This document shows, one piece after another, positions 7,478 to 14,750 of a stretch of 40,742 bases of DNA (positions within the stretch are counted from its first letter, which is position 1; each line of letters opens with the position of its first letter). This DNA is from Anaerolinea sp. (GTDB lineage Bacteria > Chloroflexota > Anaerolineae > Promineifilales > Promineifilaceae): contig JACSRF010000315.1 in the NCBI GenBank assembly GCA_014879875.1, positions 1 through 40,742 of the forward strand, given 5' to 3'. The position numbers and the translations under genes were made by a program. Below the pieces are notes generated by a model. It did not search any database. It had not been told where the DNA came from and was given only the letters and a program-made list of their open reading frames with translations.

Positions 7478-7795
7478 ATGTTTTTGAACCATGCCGAAAA
7501 ACTCGAAGATGCCGACGATATTAAAACAGCGCGTGAAGTAAGCTATCGCATTCGCCAGGGCGAGGAGGAAACTTTGCCGGCGCATGTTGTGCGCGAATTG
7601 GTGCATAGCGCACACCCGCTGCGTGTCTGGCGTGAGTATCGTGGCTTGACGTTACAGTCGTTAGCGGAGCAGGTTGGGATTAGCAAGTCTTACTTGTCAC
7701 AGATCGAATCTGGTCATCGTAGCGGCTCGGCGGACGTGCTAAAACGCATTGCGGCGGCGTTACAACTGACTTTGGATGATATTGTTGGCGCGTAA
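7478..7795 (+). CDS. XRE-family transcriptional regulator, antitoxin-like
   Basis: 105-residue protein. The C-terminal half is a Cro/C1-type helix-turn-helix (about 51-100) with VWREYRGLTLQSLAEQVGI and SKSYLSQIESGHR. The N-terminal part (EDADDIKTAREV...GEEETLPAHVVRELV) matches antitoxins of RelE/HigB-type toxin-antitoxin pairs, where a short helical segment precedes the helix-turn-helix. No toxin-like gene is adjacent: uvrA is upstream and a decayed gene tail downstream. The usual Phd-like N-terminal strand region of such antitoxins also seems missing, so this may be an orphan or shortened antitoxin, or a stand-alone regulator. ATG 7478 was chosen over the GTG at 7469 because AAAGGTG is well placed before it. 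Confidence 0.8.
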   Translation: MFLNHAEKLEDADDIKTAREVSYRIRQGEEETLPAHVVRELVHSAHPLRVWREYRGLTLQSLAEQVGISKSYLSQIESGHRSGSADVLKRIAAALQLTLDDIVGA

Positions 7796-8138
7796 TCAAG
7801 CTGGATGACAGGTTGATGCGCTTGCATGTGAATTCATGAACCTGCGCGCATGGCGAGTGGCAGGTAAAGCCAGTGACCGGGGGTGGGATGGGCGTCGTTA
7901 TCGAGAATGGTAACGGCCGTTGCCCGCAACTCTGGCGCTAACCAGGCTCCTTGCGGATTTGTGAACAGCAAGGTGAACTGCAATCTCGCAGCGCACTACA
8001 TAATGGGATAAAATAGAAGCAAATTCAACGGCGACTTCGCCTGTGCTTGTTGACCTTCCCACGCCAGTTACTCTGGAATGACTCCGCTTTTTAGCCCTGA
8101 GCAAGCACGACGACGCCCTGTAACCAGAGGGTGATCTG
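7796..8138. other. 343-bp stretch without an intact gene
   Basis: The only recognisable content is a minus-strand remnant of a secreted-protein C-terminus (7834-7995) carrying one AACGGCCGTT palindrome. The part next to the 8139 gene should hold its promoter, but I could not pick a clear minus-35/minus-10 pair. Confidence 0.5.
7834..7995 (-). pseudogene. Remnant C-terminus of a secreted Calx-beta-like protein with YLP tail
   Basis: On the minus strand an open stretch of 53 codons, preceded by an in-frame stop and lacking a start, ends at 7834. It contains RATAVTILDND, typical of the last strand of Calx-beta domains, then PTPGHWLYLPLAMRAGS and a stop. A short 'W-x-YLPL' tail at the C-terminus is a recurring feature of exported Chloroflexota proteins, and the subtilase at 37253 ends with a related IYLPY. 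This looks like the 3' end of a gene whose upstream part was deleted. It is short, so chance cannot be excluded. Confidence 0.4.
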
Positions 8139-8963
8139 ATGAAATACACATTCCGGCTGATGCAGTTGGTTGTCAGTCTTGTTTTGCCTGTTTTGTTTTT
8201 GAGCGGCATGTACCGCTATGCTGTGGGGCAGCAAGCGCCCCCAGAACCGGAGGTGGTTGTCCTCCCTGGCGGTAACTGCCCGACTGGGCAAAGTCCTAAG
8301 GTGGGCGAAGGGTTGGATGCGCCCTGGCCGCAATATTTGTACACAGGGATGTATGGTTGGTTTGATAGGAGCCATTTCCAAACCGGCGAGCCAGCGCAGG
8401 TGATCAGTGACGTGCAGGCGGCGATAACGGCCGGTGGCGGTGTCATTACCATCAGCCAGGGGGTGCGCGACAACCTGACGGGCTATACGGCGCGGTATTG
8501 GATTGCAGGCAGTGTGGCGGAACCAGACGCGCTGCGCGTGGCGTTGGGCGTGTACCTGGATTGGAGCCGGCGTTTTGAGAGCTGGCAAGGAGAACCGCCG
8601 CGCAGCATTGCCGGCCCGCTGACGTCGTTTGCCATTGAGGATTTGCCCAGCCAATATGTGGGGTTTTTTGCGGCCGCGCGTGGGTTGAGTTACGCGCAGG
8701 TGTTTGGTTGTTACCTGGGTGGGATGGAAACGGCCGTCGCCGACCCGCCCCATTTCGATTTTGCCGCTAACTCGGCCGAATCCCATGATTTGCTCAAGAT
8801 GACCCGCTTGCGCAATGACACGTTTACGCCACTGGTGCAGACGGAAGAAGGGTGGCAGCATCGGCCGTGGCCGGAAGGAATGCAGTTAACGGCCGTTGGC
8901 AGCAAACCGGGTACGTGGTATTTCCTGGGGGAGACGACGTGGTATTTTGAGGAAACCTCGTAG
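8139..8963 (+). CDS. Secreted protein of unknown function
   Basis: 274 residues beginning with a signal peptide or membrane anchor (hydrophobic 7-27, then AVGQQA). The mature part has a Pro-rich start, a cysteine in GGNCPTGQ and another in VFGCYLGG that could form a disulfide, and a compact domain with WFDRSHFQTG, GVYLDWSRRFESWQG and FAIEDLPSQYVGFFAA. The spaced conserved-looking His/Asp/Glu residues (DRSHF, IEDLPS) hint at a metal or catalytic site. I do not recognise the family; a DUF4056-like protein is only a guess. The start follows GAGGGTGATCTG. No operon partner is evident, since the downstream gene has its own promoter. Confidence 0.75.
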   Translation: MKYTFRLMQLVVSLVLPVLFLSGMYRYAVGQQAPPEPEVVVLPGGNCPTGQSPKVGEGLDAPWPQYLYTGMYGWFDRSHFQTGEPAQVISDVQAAITAGGGVITISQGVRDNLTGYTARYWIAGSVAEPDALRVALGVYLDWSRRFESWQGEPPRSIAGPLTSFAIEDLPSQYVGFFAAARGLSYAQVFGCYLGGMETAVADPPHFDFAANSAESHDLLKMTRLRNDTFTPLVQTEEGWQHRPWPEGMQLTAVGSKPGTWYFLGETTWYFEETS

Positions 8964-9006
8964 TGGCCGCGATGATTTAGATTGTCTCGCACGGGCGCAG
9001 CAAAGG

Positions 9007-9038
9007 TGACAAAAGGTGTCAGGATTACCCAATACACT
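9007..9038 (+). promoter_or_regulatory. Operator-like palindrome plus minus-10 box, same module as before uvrA
   Basis: TGACA-AAAGG-TGTCA (9007-9021) is followed 11 nt later by TACACT (9033-9038), the same layout as 4201-4232. The downstream thioredoxin-fold gene starts at 9110, leaving a 5' leader of about 65 nt. Conserved spacing from palindrome to minus-10 in two unrelated intergenic regions argues for a real regulated promoter. Confidence 0.5.
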
Positions 9039-9109
9039 ATTTATACGTGGGATGAGAAAGGCAAAAGCTGACTTCAAGAACCTGTTTTGGAACAGCAGTG
9101 GAGGTTGTG

Positions 9110-9538
9110 ATGCAGCAGAAAAGTGTGTTGATTTGTTTTGTGCCCGACTTTGCGCAGGCGCAGACGTGGCGGCTGTTGCTGACGTTAGATCGGTTGTGGA
9201 CGACAATGCCGTTGTCGTCTGTGCCGGTGTTGGTGGTGGGTGACGGCCGTCGCCTGGCCCCCGCCACCCATCTCATCCAGACCTTACGGCTGCCTTTTAC
9301 CTTGCTGGCCGATGACGGCCGCGCGGTGGCGGCGCGCTATGGCGTCCCGGTGGATACGTTTGCCTGTTTCCTCCTGGATCGGGCCGGGCAGGTGGTATAC
9401 GCGCAGCAGTTCCCGTCGGTCGCCACGCTGCGCATCCATGACCTGCACGCGGCGGCAGAACGCCTGGCGCCCCCACGCGGGCGGTCCCGTACCACGCCGA
9501 GCGCCTGGCAGCAAGCTGTGCAAATGGCTCATGCGTGA
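9110..9538 (+). CDS. Thioredoxin-fold (AhpC/TSA-like) protein lacking redox cysteines
   Basis: 142 residues. The order resembles peroxiredoxin/AhpC-TSA proteins: beta strand KSVLICFVPDFAQAQTW, a second strand with VPVLVVGDG, then LPFTLLADDGRAVAARYGVP (the 'D.....A..YGV' segment of peroxiredoxins) and ACFLLDRAGQVVYAQQFPS ('F.ID..G.I.Y'). Where peroxiredoxins have the peroxidatic Thr-x-x-Cys, this protein has DFAQAQTW. The remaining cysteines, in the first strand and in ACFLL, are buried positions, so peroxidase activity is doubtful. It may be a structural or binding derivative. GGAGG 5 nt upstream fixes ATG 9110 rather than GTG 9098. It is monocistronic, behind the shared promoter module at 9007. 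Confidence 0.65.
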   Translation: MQQKSVLICFVPDFAQAQTWRLLLTLDRLWTTMPLSSVPVLVVGDGRRLAPATHLIQTLRLPFTLLADDGRAVAARYGVPVDTFACFLLDRAGQVVYAQQFPSVATLRIHDLHAAAERLAPPRGRSRTTPSAWQQAVQMAHA

Positions 9539-9557
9539 GGGGAGTGTAGAGTTATTT

Positions 9558-9591
9558 AGATTGGGTCAATCTTCGGAGATTGACCCAATCT
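9558..9591. terminator. Perfect 15-bp hairpin between convergent genes
   Basis: AGATTGGGTCAATCT, loop TCGG, AGATTGACCCAATCT. It lies between the stops of the thioredoxin-fold gene (plus) and the nitrilase (minus), so it can serve both directions. No T-run flanks it on either strand. Confidence 0.55.
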
Positions 9592-9617
9592 CGACCACCT
9601 TATTTAAGCGTCGTTCC

Positions 9618-10760
9618 TTAGCGACGGGCGCGTCCGAAAATGTACCCCAGGGCAAAGACGACGGCCGTACCCAACCCCACGCCGGCCGCTGCCCAGCGCG
9701 CGGTGGCGGTGAACGGCGCCATCCGTTCACCCCAGGCGCGGCGCACGCCCTGCCGGTAAACGGGAGCCGTCAGCAAGGGCAGCGCCACGTCGGAGATGAA
9801 GTAAGAGAGCAGCGGGGCGCGGGTGACCGGCTGTGGCACTGTCGGCTGCGGCCGCTGCCCGGCCAGGGTGACGGCCGCCAGGGCAAACCCGTCTCCTTCG
9901 GCCTGCGAACGCTGCGCCAGGATACGGCCGTCTCCATCCACCACCTTGCACCCCGGCGTCATGTCACAGGCCATCACCACTTCCTCGGCCTGGGACAAAT
10001 GGGGCAGCAGGCGCGGCGACAACAGCGCCATTGCCAGCAGCGACCCTTTGGCGTTGGGTAGATGTGTTTCAATGTGCCCGCACCCCACGCTGTTGATCAC
10101 CGGCACGCCCAGCCAGGCGGCCTGTTCGTTGATCATCTCGCCAAAGACGGCGCGGTCGGCCCCTTTGATGCTGCGCAGCAGCGGCCCCATCTCGTCAAAC
10201 GTCAACGTTGCGCCATTGGCAAAATGGTATGTGGGGTTAGAGACCTGCGGCGGGCAACTGGCGATGAGCATCAGGTCTACCTGCCCGGCATAGCGCTGCC
10301 ACAGGTCGGTGTGCGCGCTGTCCCAACAGATGAGCATCCCAATGTCACCCAAATCGGTACGGGCGACGGTGATGTCACGGCCGTTGCGGAAGTAAGCGCG
10401 TTCCCAGCCCCAGGGGTAAATTTTGTCATAGCGCCAGTAACGGCCGTCGGGGGCCAGCAGCAGCAGCGCGTTGTACACCTCATCTTCGTGCAGTAACAGC
10501 AGCGACCCGGCCAGATGCACATTGAGCAGCGTCGCCAGGCGGCGCATCCAGGTGACGGTCGGGCCGTTAAATGGCTCGGCGCGCTCGTAGTTGCTGTCGG
10601 CATAGGTGTAGCCAACGTTGAATAGCTCTGGCAGCACGATGAGGCGCGCGCCGGCAGACGCGGCGGCGCGTACCAGCGTTTCCGCTTTTTGTAAACGGCT
10701 CTCGCGGCCGGCCGGGTTGGCATCCATTTGGATAGCGGCAACAGTTAAGGGGTGTGACAT
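9618..10760 (-). CDS. Nitrilase-superfamily hydrolase with C-terminal membrane anchor
   Basis: 380 residues. Carbon-nitrogen hydrolases cut amides or nitriles through a Glu-Lys-Cys triad. All three are present: E45 in LPELFNVGY, K113 in YDKIYPWG and C145 in LICWDSAH. The start MSHPLTVAAIQMDA is the standard first strand of the fold, so ATG 10760 (preceded by GGAG) was chosen over upstream in-frame starts. After the catalytic domain (about 1-310) come about 45 extra residues, then a hydrophobic helix (AAAGVGLGTAVVFALGYIF) ending in GRARR, a tail-anchor layout. The enzyme is thus probably tethered inside the membrane with the catalytic domain in the cytoplasm. The substrate is unknown. It diverges from the YhfC-family protease gene with only 64 bp between them. 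Confidence 0.9.
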   Translation of the reverse strand: MSHPLTVAAIQMDANPAGRESRLQKAETLVRAAASAGARLIVLPELFNVGYTYADSNYERAEPFNGPTVTWMRRLATLLNVHLAGSLLLLHEDEVYNALLLLAPDGRYWRYDKIYPWGWERAYFRNGRDITVARTDLGDIGMLICWDSAHTDLWQRYAGQVDLMLIASCPPQVSNPTYHFANGATLTFDEMGPLLRSIKGADRAVFGEMINEQAAWLGVPVINSVGCGHIETHLPNAKGSLLAMALLSPRLLPHLSQAEEVVMACDMTPGCKVVDGDGRILAQRSQAEGDGFALAAVTLAGQRPQPTVPQPVTRAPLLSYFISDVALPLLTAPVYRQGVRRAWGERMAPFTATARWAAAGVGLGTAVVFALGYIFGRARR

Positions 10761-10824
10761 GACTGATCTCCATTTTCTATTTGGGGTATACTTGTTACGT
10801 ATTGCGTATTGAACTAAGAATAAG

Positions 10825-11679
10825 ATGACATATTGGCCTTTTGTTGTCAACGTTTTCTTGATGATCACCCTCCCGCTGGCATTGGCGATTTGGTGGGAGC
10901 AGCGCCAACGGCCGGGTTGGGCTTTGTTTGGCATGGGCGCGGTGACTTTTATTGCCTCGCAGGTTCTGCACCTCCCTTTTAACTGGCTCGTCCAACAGCG
11001 TTGGGGGCTGCTGCCCACTGATTTGAGCAATACGACGAATTTGCTGCTGACGGCGCTGTTTCTCGGCTTATCGGCCGGGGTGTTTGAGGAAGGCGGCCGT
11101 TACCTTACGTACCGGTATTGGGCGACCGGGGCGCGTTCGTGGCGCAAGGGATTGATGCTGGGCATGGGGCATGGGGGCATTGAGGCGATTTTGCTCGGCG
11201 TCCTGGCCGGGATTAACGCGGTGGTGATGAGCGCTATGCACCGGGGTAAATTGTTGGCGCAGATTCCTGAAGGGCAGCTGCCGCTGGTACAGCAGCAGTT
11301 AGAGATGGTTGCGGCGCTGCCCTGGTACGATATTTTATTGGGCGCATTGGAGCGCGCTTTCGCCATTTGCGTGCATCTGGCGTTGTCGCTGCTGGTGCTG
11401 CAACTGTTTGTGCGTGGGCAGTGGCGGTGGTGGTGGGCGGCCGTTGCCTGGCATACCCTGCTGAATGCAACGGCCGTGTTCATGGTGGTGCGCTGGAATG
11501 CGTATGTGACGGAACTGGCAATTGGCGTGTTTGCGCTGCTGAGTCTGGGCATTGTTTTTTGGCTGCGCAGCCCGGAACCGGCCGCTCCGGAATTGGAGCC
11601 GCTGCCGCCACTCGTCCCCATTACGTCGCGGTCATTGGATGTGACATCGGAAACGCTGGAAAAAAGCCGTTATTCCTGA
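10825..11679 (+). CDS. YhfC-family intramembrane metalloprotease-like protein
   Basis: 284 residues, polytopic (about seven to eight membrane helices). Motifs of the YhfC family (a CPBP/Abi-related group of predicted intramembrane glutamic or metallo-proteases) are visible in order: AGVFEEGGRYLTYR with the EE pair, GMGHGGIEAILLGVLAGIN with H and E, then conserved His in CVHLALSLL and VAWHTLLNA. These are the expected active-site residues within the membrane. The start at ATG 10825 has a weak AATAAG site. A TATACT box at 10787-10792 is a possible minus-10. It is divergent from the anchored nitrilase and 46 nt upstream of the ABC exporter genes, separated from them by a hairpin. The substrate is unknown. 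Confidence 0.8.
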   Translation: MTYWPFVVNVFLMITLPLALAIWWEQRQRPGWALFGMGAVTFIASQVLHLPFNWLVQQRWGLLPTDLSNTTNLLLTALFLGLSAGVFEEGGRYLTYRYWATGARSWRKGLMLGMGHGGIEAILLGVLAGINAVVMSAMHRGKLLAQIPEGQLPLVQQQLEMVAALPWYDILLGALERAFAICVHLALSLLVLQLFVRGQWRWWWAAVAWHTLLNATAVFMVVRWNAYVTELAIGVFALLSLGIVFWLRSPEPAAPELEPLPPLVPITSRSLDVTSETLEKSRYS

Positions 11680-11681
11680 GA

Positions 11682-11706
11682 TAGGACAAACTGTCAGTTT
11701 GCCCTA
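11682..11706. terminator. Hairpin between YhfC-like gene and ABC transporter
   Basis: TAGGACAAACT-GTC-AGTTTGCCCTA pairs at 10 of 11 positions and starts 2 nt after the upstream stop. No T-run follows. It ends just before the AGGAG site of the ABC gene. Confidence 0.4.
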
Positions 11707-11725
11707 CGTTTTAGGAGTTGAGATA

Positions 11726-12703
11726 GTGATCCATACGGAAAATTTAACGAAGCATTTTGCGGAGAATGTGGCTGTAGACCGCCTCTCTCTGACCATTGAG
11801 GAAGGGGAAGTGTTTGGTTTTTTAGGGCCAAATGGGGCCGGTAAAACGACGACGGTGCGCATGTTGACGGCCTTAATTGCGCCCACGGCCGGCCGCGCGA
11901 CGGTGATGGGCTATGAAGTCGGCCGTGACGACCAGCAAATTCGGCGCAACGTTGGCATTTTGACAGAGACGCCAGGCATGTATGAGCGGCTGACGGCCTG
12001 GCATAATTTGACCATCTATGCGCGGCTGTATGAAGTGACCGACGTGCCCGGCCAGGTGGAGAAATATTTGCGCATGTTGGGCTTGTGGGAACGACGGCAA
12101 GACGTGGTGGGGTCGTTTAGCAAAGGGATGCGGCAAAAGCTGGCGATTGCGCGGGCGCTGCTGCATGAACCGCAAGTTTTATTTCTGGATGAGCCAACGT
12201 CAGGGTTGGACCCGGAAGCGGCGAAACTGGTGCGTGATTTTATTGCGGAGTTGAAGGGGGAAGGGCGCACAATTTTTATTTGCACGCATAACCTGGACGA
12301 GGCCGATCGCTTGTGCGACCGGGTGGCGGTGTTTAAGACGCGGCTACGAGTGGTGGATACGCCAACGCGCTTACGACAGGAGTTGTACGGCCGTCAGGTC
12401 GTGTTTCATCTGGCAGAAGCGGCGGTGGGGTGGGAAACGGCCGTTGCCAACCAATCCTTCATCAACCACATCCAGGCCATAGACAACAAACTCGTCATCG
12501 CCCTCGACGATCCCGAAAGCCACAACCCTACCCTCATCCGCCTGCTTGTCAATGCCGGGGCCAACATCCGTTTCGTCGGCGAACTACGCCATTCCCTCGA
12601 AGACATCTACTTGCAGCTTGTCAACGACGAAGAAGACGAAGCGGTAATCGGTGAACCGTTACCGACAAATGCACGCACCCACACGAACAAACTAACAAAC
12701 TAA
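11726..12703 (+). CDS. ABC transporter ATP-binding protein (NatA/CcmA type)
   Basis: 325 residues. It energises export through the permease encoded next. Walker A GPNGAGKTT, Q-loop region ILTETPGMYERLT, signature FSKGMRQKLAIARAL (an LSGGQ variant common in NatA-like proteins), Walker B VLFLDEPTSGLD and the switch His in ICTHNLDEADRLC are all present. A C-terminal domain of about 100 residues follows, as in drug, sodium or antibiotic exporters of the ABC-2 class. GTG 11726 was chosen because AGGAG lies 8 nt upstream and the product then starts at the conserved first strand (IHTENLTKHF). The last about 20 codons (PLPTNARTHTNKLTN) are low-complexity and come from a short direct repeat at 12684-12708, so the natural C-terminus may have been extended. 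The permease starts 15 nt downstream. Confidence 0.93.
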   Translation: MIHTENLTKHFAENVAVDRLSLTIEEGEVFGFLGPNGAGKTTTVRMLTALIAPTAGRATVMGYEVGRDDQQIRRNVGILTETPGMYERLTAWHNLTIYARLYEVTDVPGQVEKYLRMLGLWERRQDVVGSFSKGMRQKLAIARALLHEPQVLFLDEPTSGLDPEAAKLVRDFIAELKGEGRTIFICTHNLDEADRLCDRVAVFKTRLRVVDTPTRLRQELYGRQVVFHLAEAAVGWETAVANQSFINHIQAIDNKLVIALDDPESHNPTLIRLLVNAGANIRFVGELRHSLEDIYLQLVNDEEDEAVIGEPLPTNARTHTNKLTN

Positions 12704-12708
12704 CAAAC
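12684..12708 (+). repeat. Short direct repeat AACAAACT at the 3' end of the ABC gene
   Basis: Two units AACAAACT followed by AACAAACG overlap the stop region of the ATP-binding protein gene. Just before it, gcggtaatcggtgaaccgtt resembles the repeat text inserted in uvrA (gtaatcggtaatccgtta), suggesting the same repeat-generating process has touched this gene's end. Confidence 0.5.
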
Positions 12709-12718
12709 GGACTTAACC

Positions 12719-13513
12719 ATGGACAAAATTAAAACCATCATCGGCAAAGAATGGGCTGAGGTATTCAAAAACCGCATGGTATTGTTCACCGTCCTCTTTC
12801 TGCCCTTAATCATGGTGGCGCTGCCGTTGATCACGACGGCCGTGACCAACAACCTCACCGAAGAGATCGCCGCTGAGGAAGCAGAATCCATCCCCGATGA
12901 CTTTTTCGGGGAGATGTGCGTTGGTTTATCGGAGATAGATTGCACCAACGTCTACATGCTCAACCTGTACACCCTGATGCTGATGATCTTGCCGGTTGCC
13001 ATTCCCGTGACCATAGCCGCCTACAGCATTGTTGGCGAGAAAACGTCGCGCAGCCTGGAACCACTGCTGGCTACGCCCATCACCACGACGGAGCTGTTAG
13101 TGGCAAAAGCGACAGCCGCTGTTATCCCGGCTATCCTGGCTACCTGGATCGGCTACGCCATTTACCTGATTGGCATCCGCTTCATGGTCAATGACGTCGT
13201 GTTTGCGCGCGTGGTGGCTGCGGAATGGTTGATCGCCATTTTCATTGTCAGCCCCCTGCTCACGCTTTTGTCCGTGAGCCTGGCGCTGATCATCTCCTCA
13301 CGGGTCACGGACCCGCGTGTGGCCGAACAGTTGTCGGCGCTGGTCATCCTGCCCTTGATGATGCTGGTCATTGGGCAATCTGTGGGGTTTATCCTCATTG
13401 ACCAGCGCGTCATTCTCATTATTGGCGTGGTAGTGGCGCTGCTCGACGCTTTCTTGATTTACTTAAGCGTCAGGCTTTTTCAGCGCGAGGTGATCCTGAC
13501 GCGATGGAAATAG
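12719..13513 (+). CDS. ABC-2 type transporter permease
   Basis: 264 residues with six predicted membrane helices: one near 22-42, a large extracytoplasmic loop of about 50 acidic residues (EEIAAEEAESIPDDFFGEM) with two cysteines (CVGLSEIDC) that could pair, then five helices. YSIVGEKTSRSLEPLLATPI after the second helix is the hallmark of NatB/ABC-2 permeases, the cytoplasmic coupling segment. It pairs with the ATP-binding protein 15 nt upstream; the export substrate cannot be inferred. No strong ribosome site precedes ATG 12719, consistent with coupling to the upstream gene. A hairpin overlaps its stop codon. Confidence 0.9.
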   Translation: MDKIKTIIGKEWAEVFKNRMVLFTVLFLPLIMVALPLITTAVTNNLTEEIAAEEAESIPDDFFGEMCVGLSEIDCTNVYMLNLYTLMLMILPVAIPVTIAAYSIVGEKTSRSLEPLLATPITTTELLVAKATAAVIPAILATWIGYAIYLIGIRFMVNDVVFARVVAAEWLIAIFIVSPLLTLLSVSLALIISSRVTDPRVAEQLSALVILPLMMLVIGQSVGFILIDQRVILIIGVVVALLDAFLIYLSVRLFQREVILTRWK

Positions 13514-13521
13514 CCATCGCG
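13500..13521 (+). terminator. Hairpin overlapping the permease stop codon
   Basis: CGCGATGG-AAATAG-CCATCGCG forms an 8-bp stem whose loop contains the TAG stop codon of the permease, followed by CTTTCTTCC. It is a plausible intrinsic terminator for the ABC operon. Confidence 0.55.
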
Positions 13522-13532
13522 CTTTCTTCCGG

Positions 13533-13562
13533 TTGCGCATTGCTTCACTTTCGTTATATAAT
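13533..13562 (+). promoter_or_regulatory. Probable promoter of the rpsB operon
   Basis: TTGCGC (13533-13538), an 18-nt spacer and a perfect TATAAT (13557-13562). Transcription would start about 240 nt before rpsB, giving a long leader. Confidence 0.5.
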
Positions 13563-13669
13563 TCCCCGGCTTGCTGTATGGCAGGTATCCCATTCATTTA
13601 GGATTAACAAATTACACACGTTCAGACTCAGATGGGTGTGCTTACATCATGTCGGGCAGCAATTTATGG

Positions 13670-13704
13670 CATGTTGTCAATCCGCGAATTGCTGCTGCAA
13701 CATG
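13670..13704 (+). promoter_or_regulatory. Leader hairpin upstream of rpsB
   Basis: CATGTTG and CAACATG pair around a 21-nt loop in the roughly 240-nt leader between the promoter and rpsB. Ribosomal protein operons are often feedback-regulated through such leaders, with S2 as the repressor. This one is proposed from position and pairing only. The rest of the 297-bp gap holds no gene. Confidence 0.25.
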
Positions 13705-13810
13705 GGTGGCCGTGTAAGCTCCAGATGAGGGTGAAGAGCGTGGAAGTAGCAGGGGGTGGCGTTTTGCGCCATCGCCGCTAACAAAACACAAGAAAAGGAG
13801 AAAACTTCAT

Positions 13811-14671
13811 ATGGCCATTGTTTCAATGAAAGCGCTGCTGGAAACAGGCGTCCATTTTGGGCACCGCACACGCCGTTGGAATCCGAAGATGAAACCATAC
13901 ATCTTCACTGAGCGCAACGGCATTCACATCCTCGATTTGCAGCAAACCCTTGTGATGATCGAAGACGCCTATAACGTGATCCGGGATACGGTAGCGGAGG
14001 GCGGTACGGTGTTGTTTGTGGGCACGAAACGGCAGGCGCAAGATACGGTTGCGCATGAGTCTCATCGCGCCAGCCAGCCTTACGTGAATGATCGGTGGTT
14101 GGGCGGAACGTTGACCAACTGGCAAACCATTAAGCAGCGTATTGATTACCTGAATAAACTAGAAGAACGGCAAAAAGCGGGTGACTTTGACTTATTGAAG
14201 AAGCGTGAACGACTGCGGGTGGAGCGGGAGATTGAGAAGCTTAATTTGCGCCTCGGTGGTATTCGCGCTATGAAGCAACTGCCGAATTTGTTGTTTGTGG
14301 TTGACGTGAGCAATGAGGAAACGGCTATCCGCGAGGCCAACATTCTCAATATTCCGGTTATTGGTATTGTTGACACGAACTGTAACCCAGATCCCATAGA
14401 TTATGTAATTCCTTCCAACGATGATGCGATTCGCGCCATTAAGCTCATTTGCGGCAAGATGGCTGATGCTGCAATAGAGGGCATGGCCTTGCGTAAAGAG
14501 AGCGTCATGGACGAGGAAGTCACCGACCTGGATGGTTATCGCTATCAAACATTTGATGAGGATGCGTCTGACGAGGATCTATTGGGCGCCTCCACGCTGG
14601 CTAAACTGCGCGAGGCAGATGATCCAGAGATGGATGGGAATGATTTGGGGCAGGACGAAGAAGACGAATAA
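13811..14671 (+). CDS. rpsB: 30S ribosomal protein S2
   Basis: 286 residues. S2 binds the 30S subunit body near S1 and the mRNA exit. Family hallmarks include [19 protein letters not shown] at the start, [59 protein letters not shown] and [19 protein letters not shown]. The C-terminus is an acidic extension of about 45 residues (ending GQDEEDE), longer than in E. coli S2 (241 residues) and typical of several Gram-positive and Chloroflexota proteins. AAGGAG precedes ATG 13811. It heads the conserved rpsB-tsf-pyrH-frr order and is followed by an intrinsic terminator, so part of the transcription may stop before tsf. Confidence 0.99.
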   Translation: MAIVSMKALLETGVHFGHRTRRWNPKMKPYIFTERNGIHILDLQQTLVMIEDAYNVIRDTVAEGGTVLFVGTKRQAQDTVAHESHRASQPYVNDRWLGGTLTNWQTIKQRIDYLNKLEERQKAGDFDLLKKRERLRVEREIEKLNLRLGGIRAMKQLPNLLFVVDVSNEETAIREANILNIPVIGIVDTNCNPDPIDYVIPSNDDAIRAIKLICGKMADAAIEGMALRKESVMDEEVTDLDGYRYQTFDEDASDEDLLGASTLAKLREADDPEMDGNDLGQDEEDE

Positions 14672-14683
14672 GCGACATTACAG

Positions 14684-14712
14684 AAGCCAGGCTCCCCAAA
14701 AGCCTGGCTTTT
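14684..14712 (+). terminator. Intrinsic terminator after rpsB
   Basis: AAGCCAGGCT-CCCCAAA-AGCCTGGCTT, a perfect 10-bp GC-rich stem, ends in a short T-run (TTTT including the stem end). It lies in the 79-bp rpsB-tsf gap and may attenuate expression of tsf. Confidence 0.8.
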
Positions 14713-14750
14713 CAAAAATAATACGTGTTGATTGAGGAGACAATCCTGGT

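Noticed and set aside
7796-8138. Toxin gene partner for the XRE antitoxin-like protein
   Set aside because: No frame of suitable length with RelE/HigB features exists on either strand; only a decayed secreted-protein tail is visible.
9240-10061. 273-codon plus-strand frame
   Set aside because: It overlaps the thioredoxin-fold gene and the nitrilase antisense and has an Arg/Pro-rich shadow composition.
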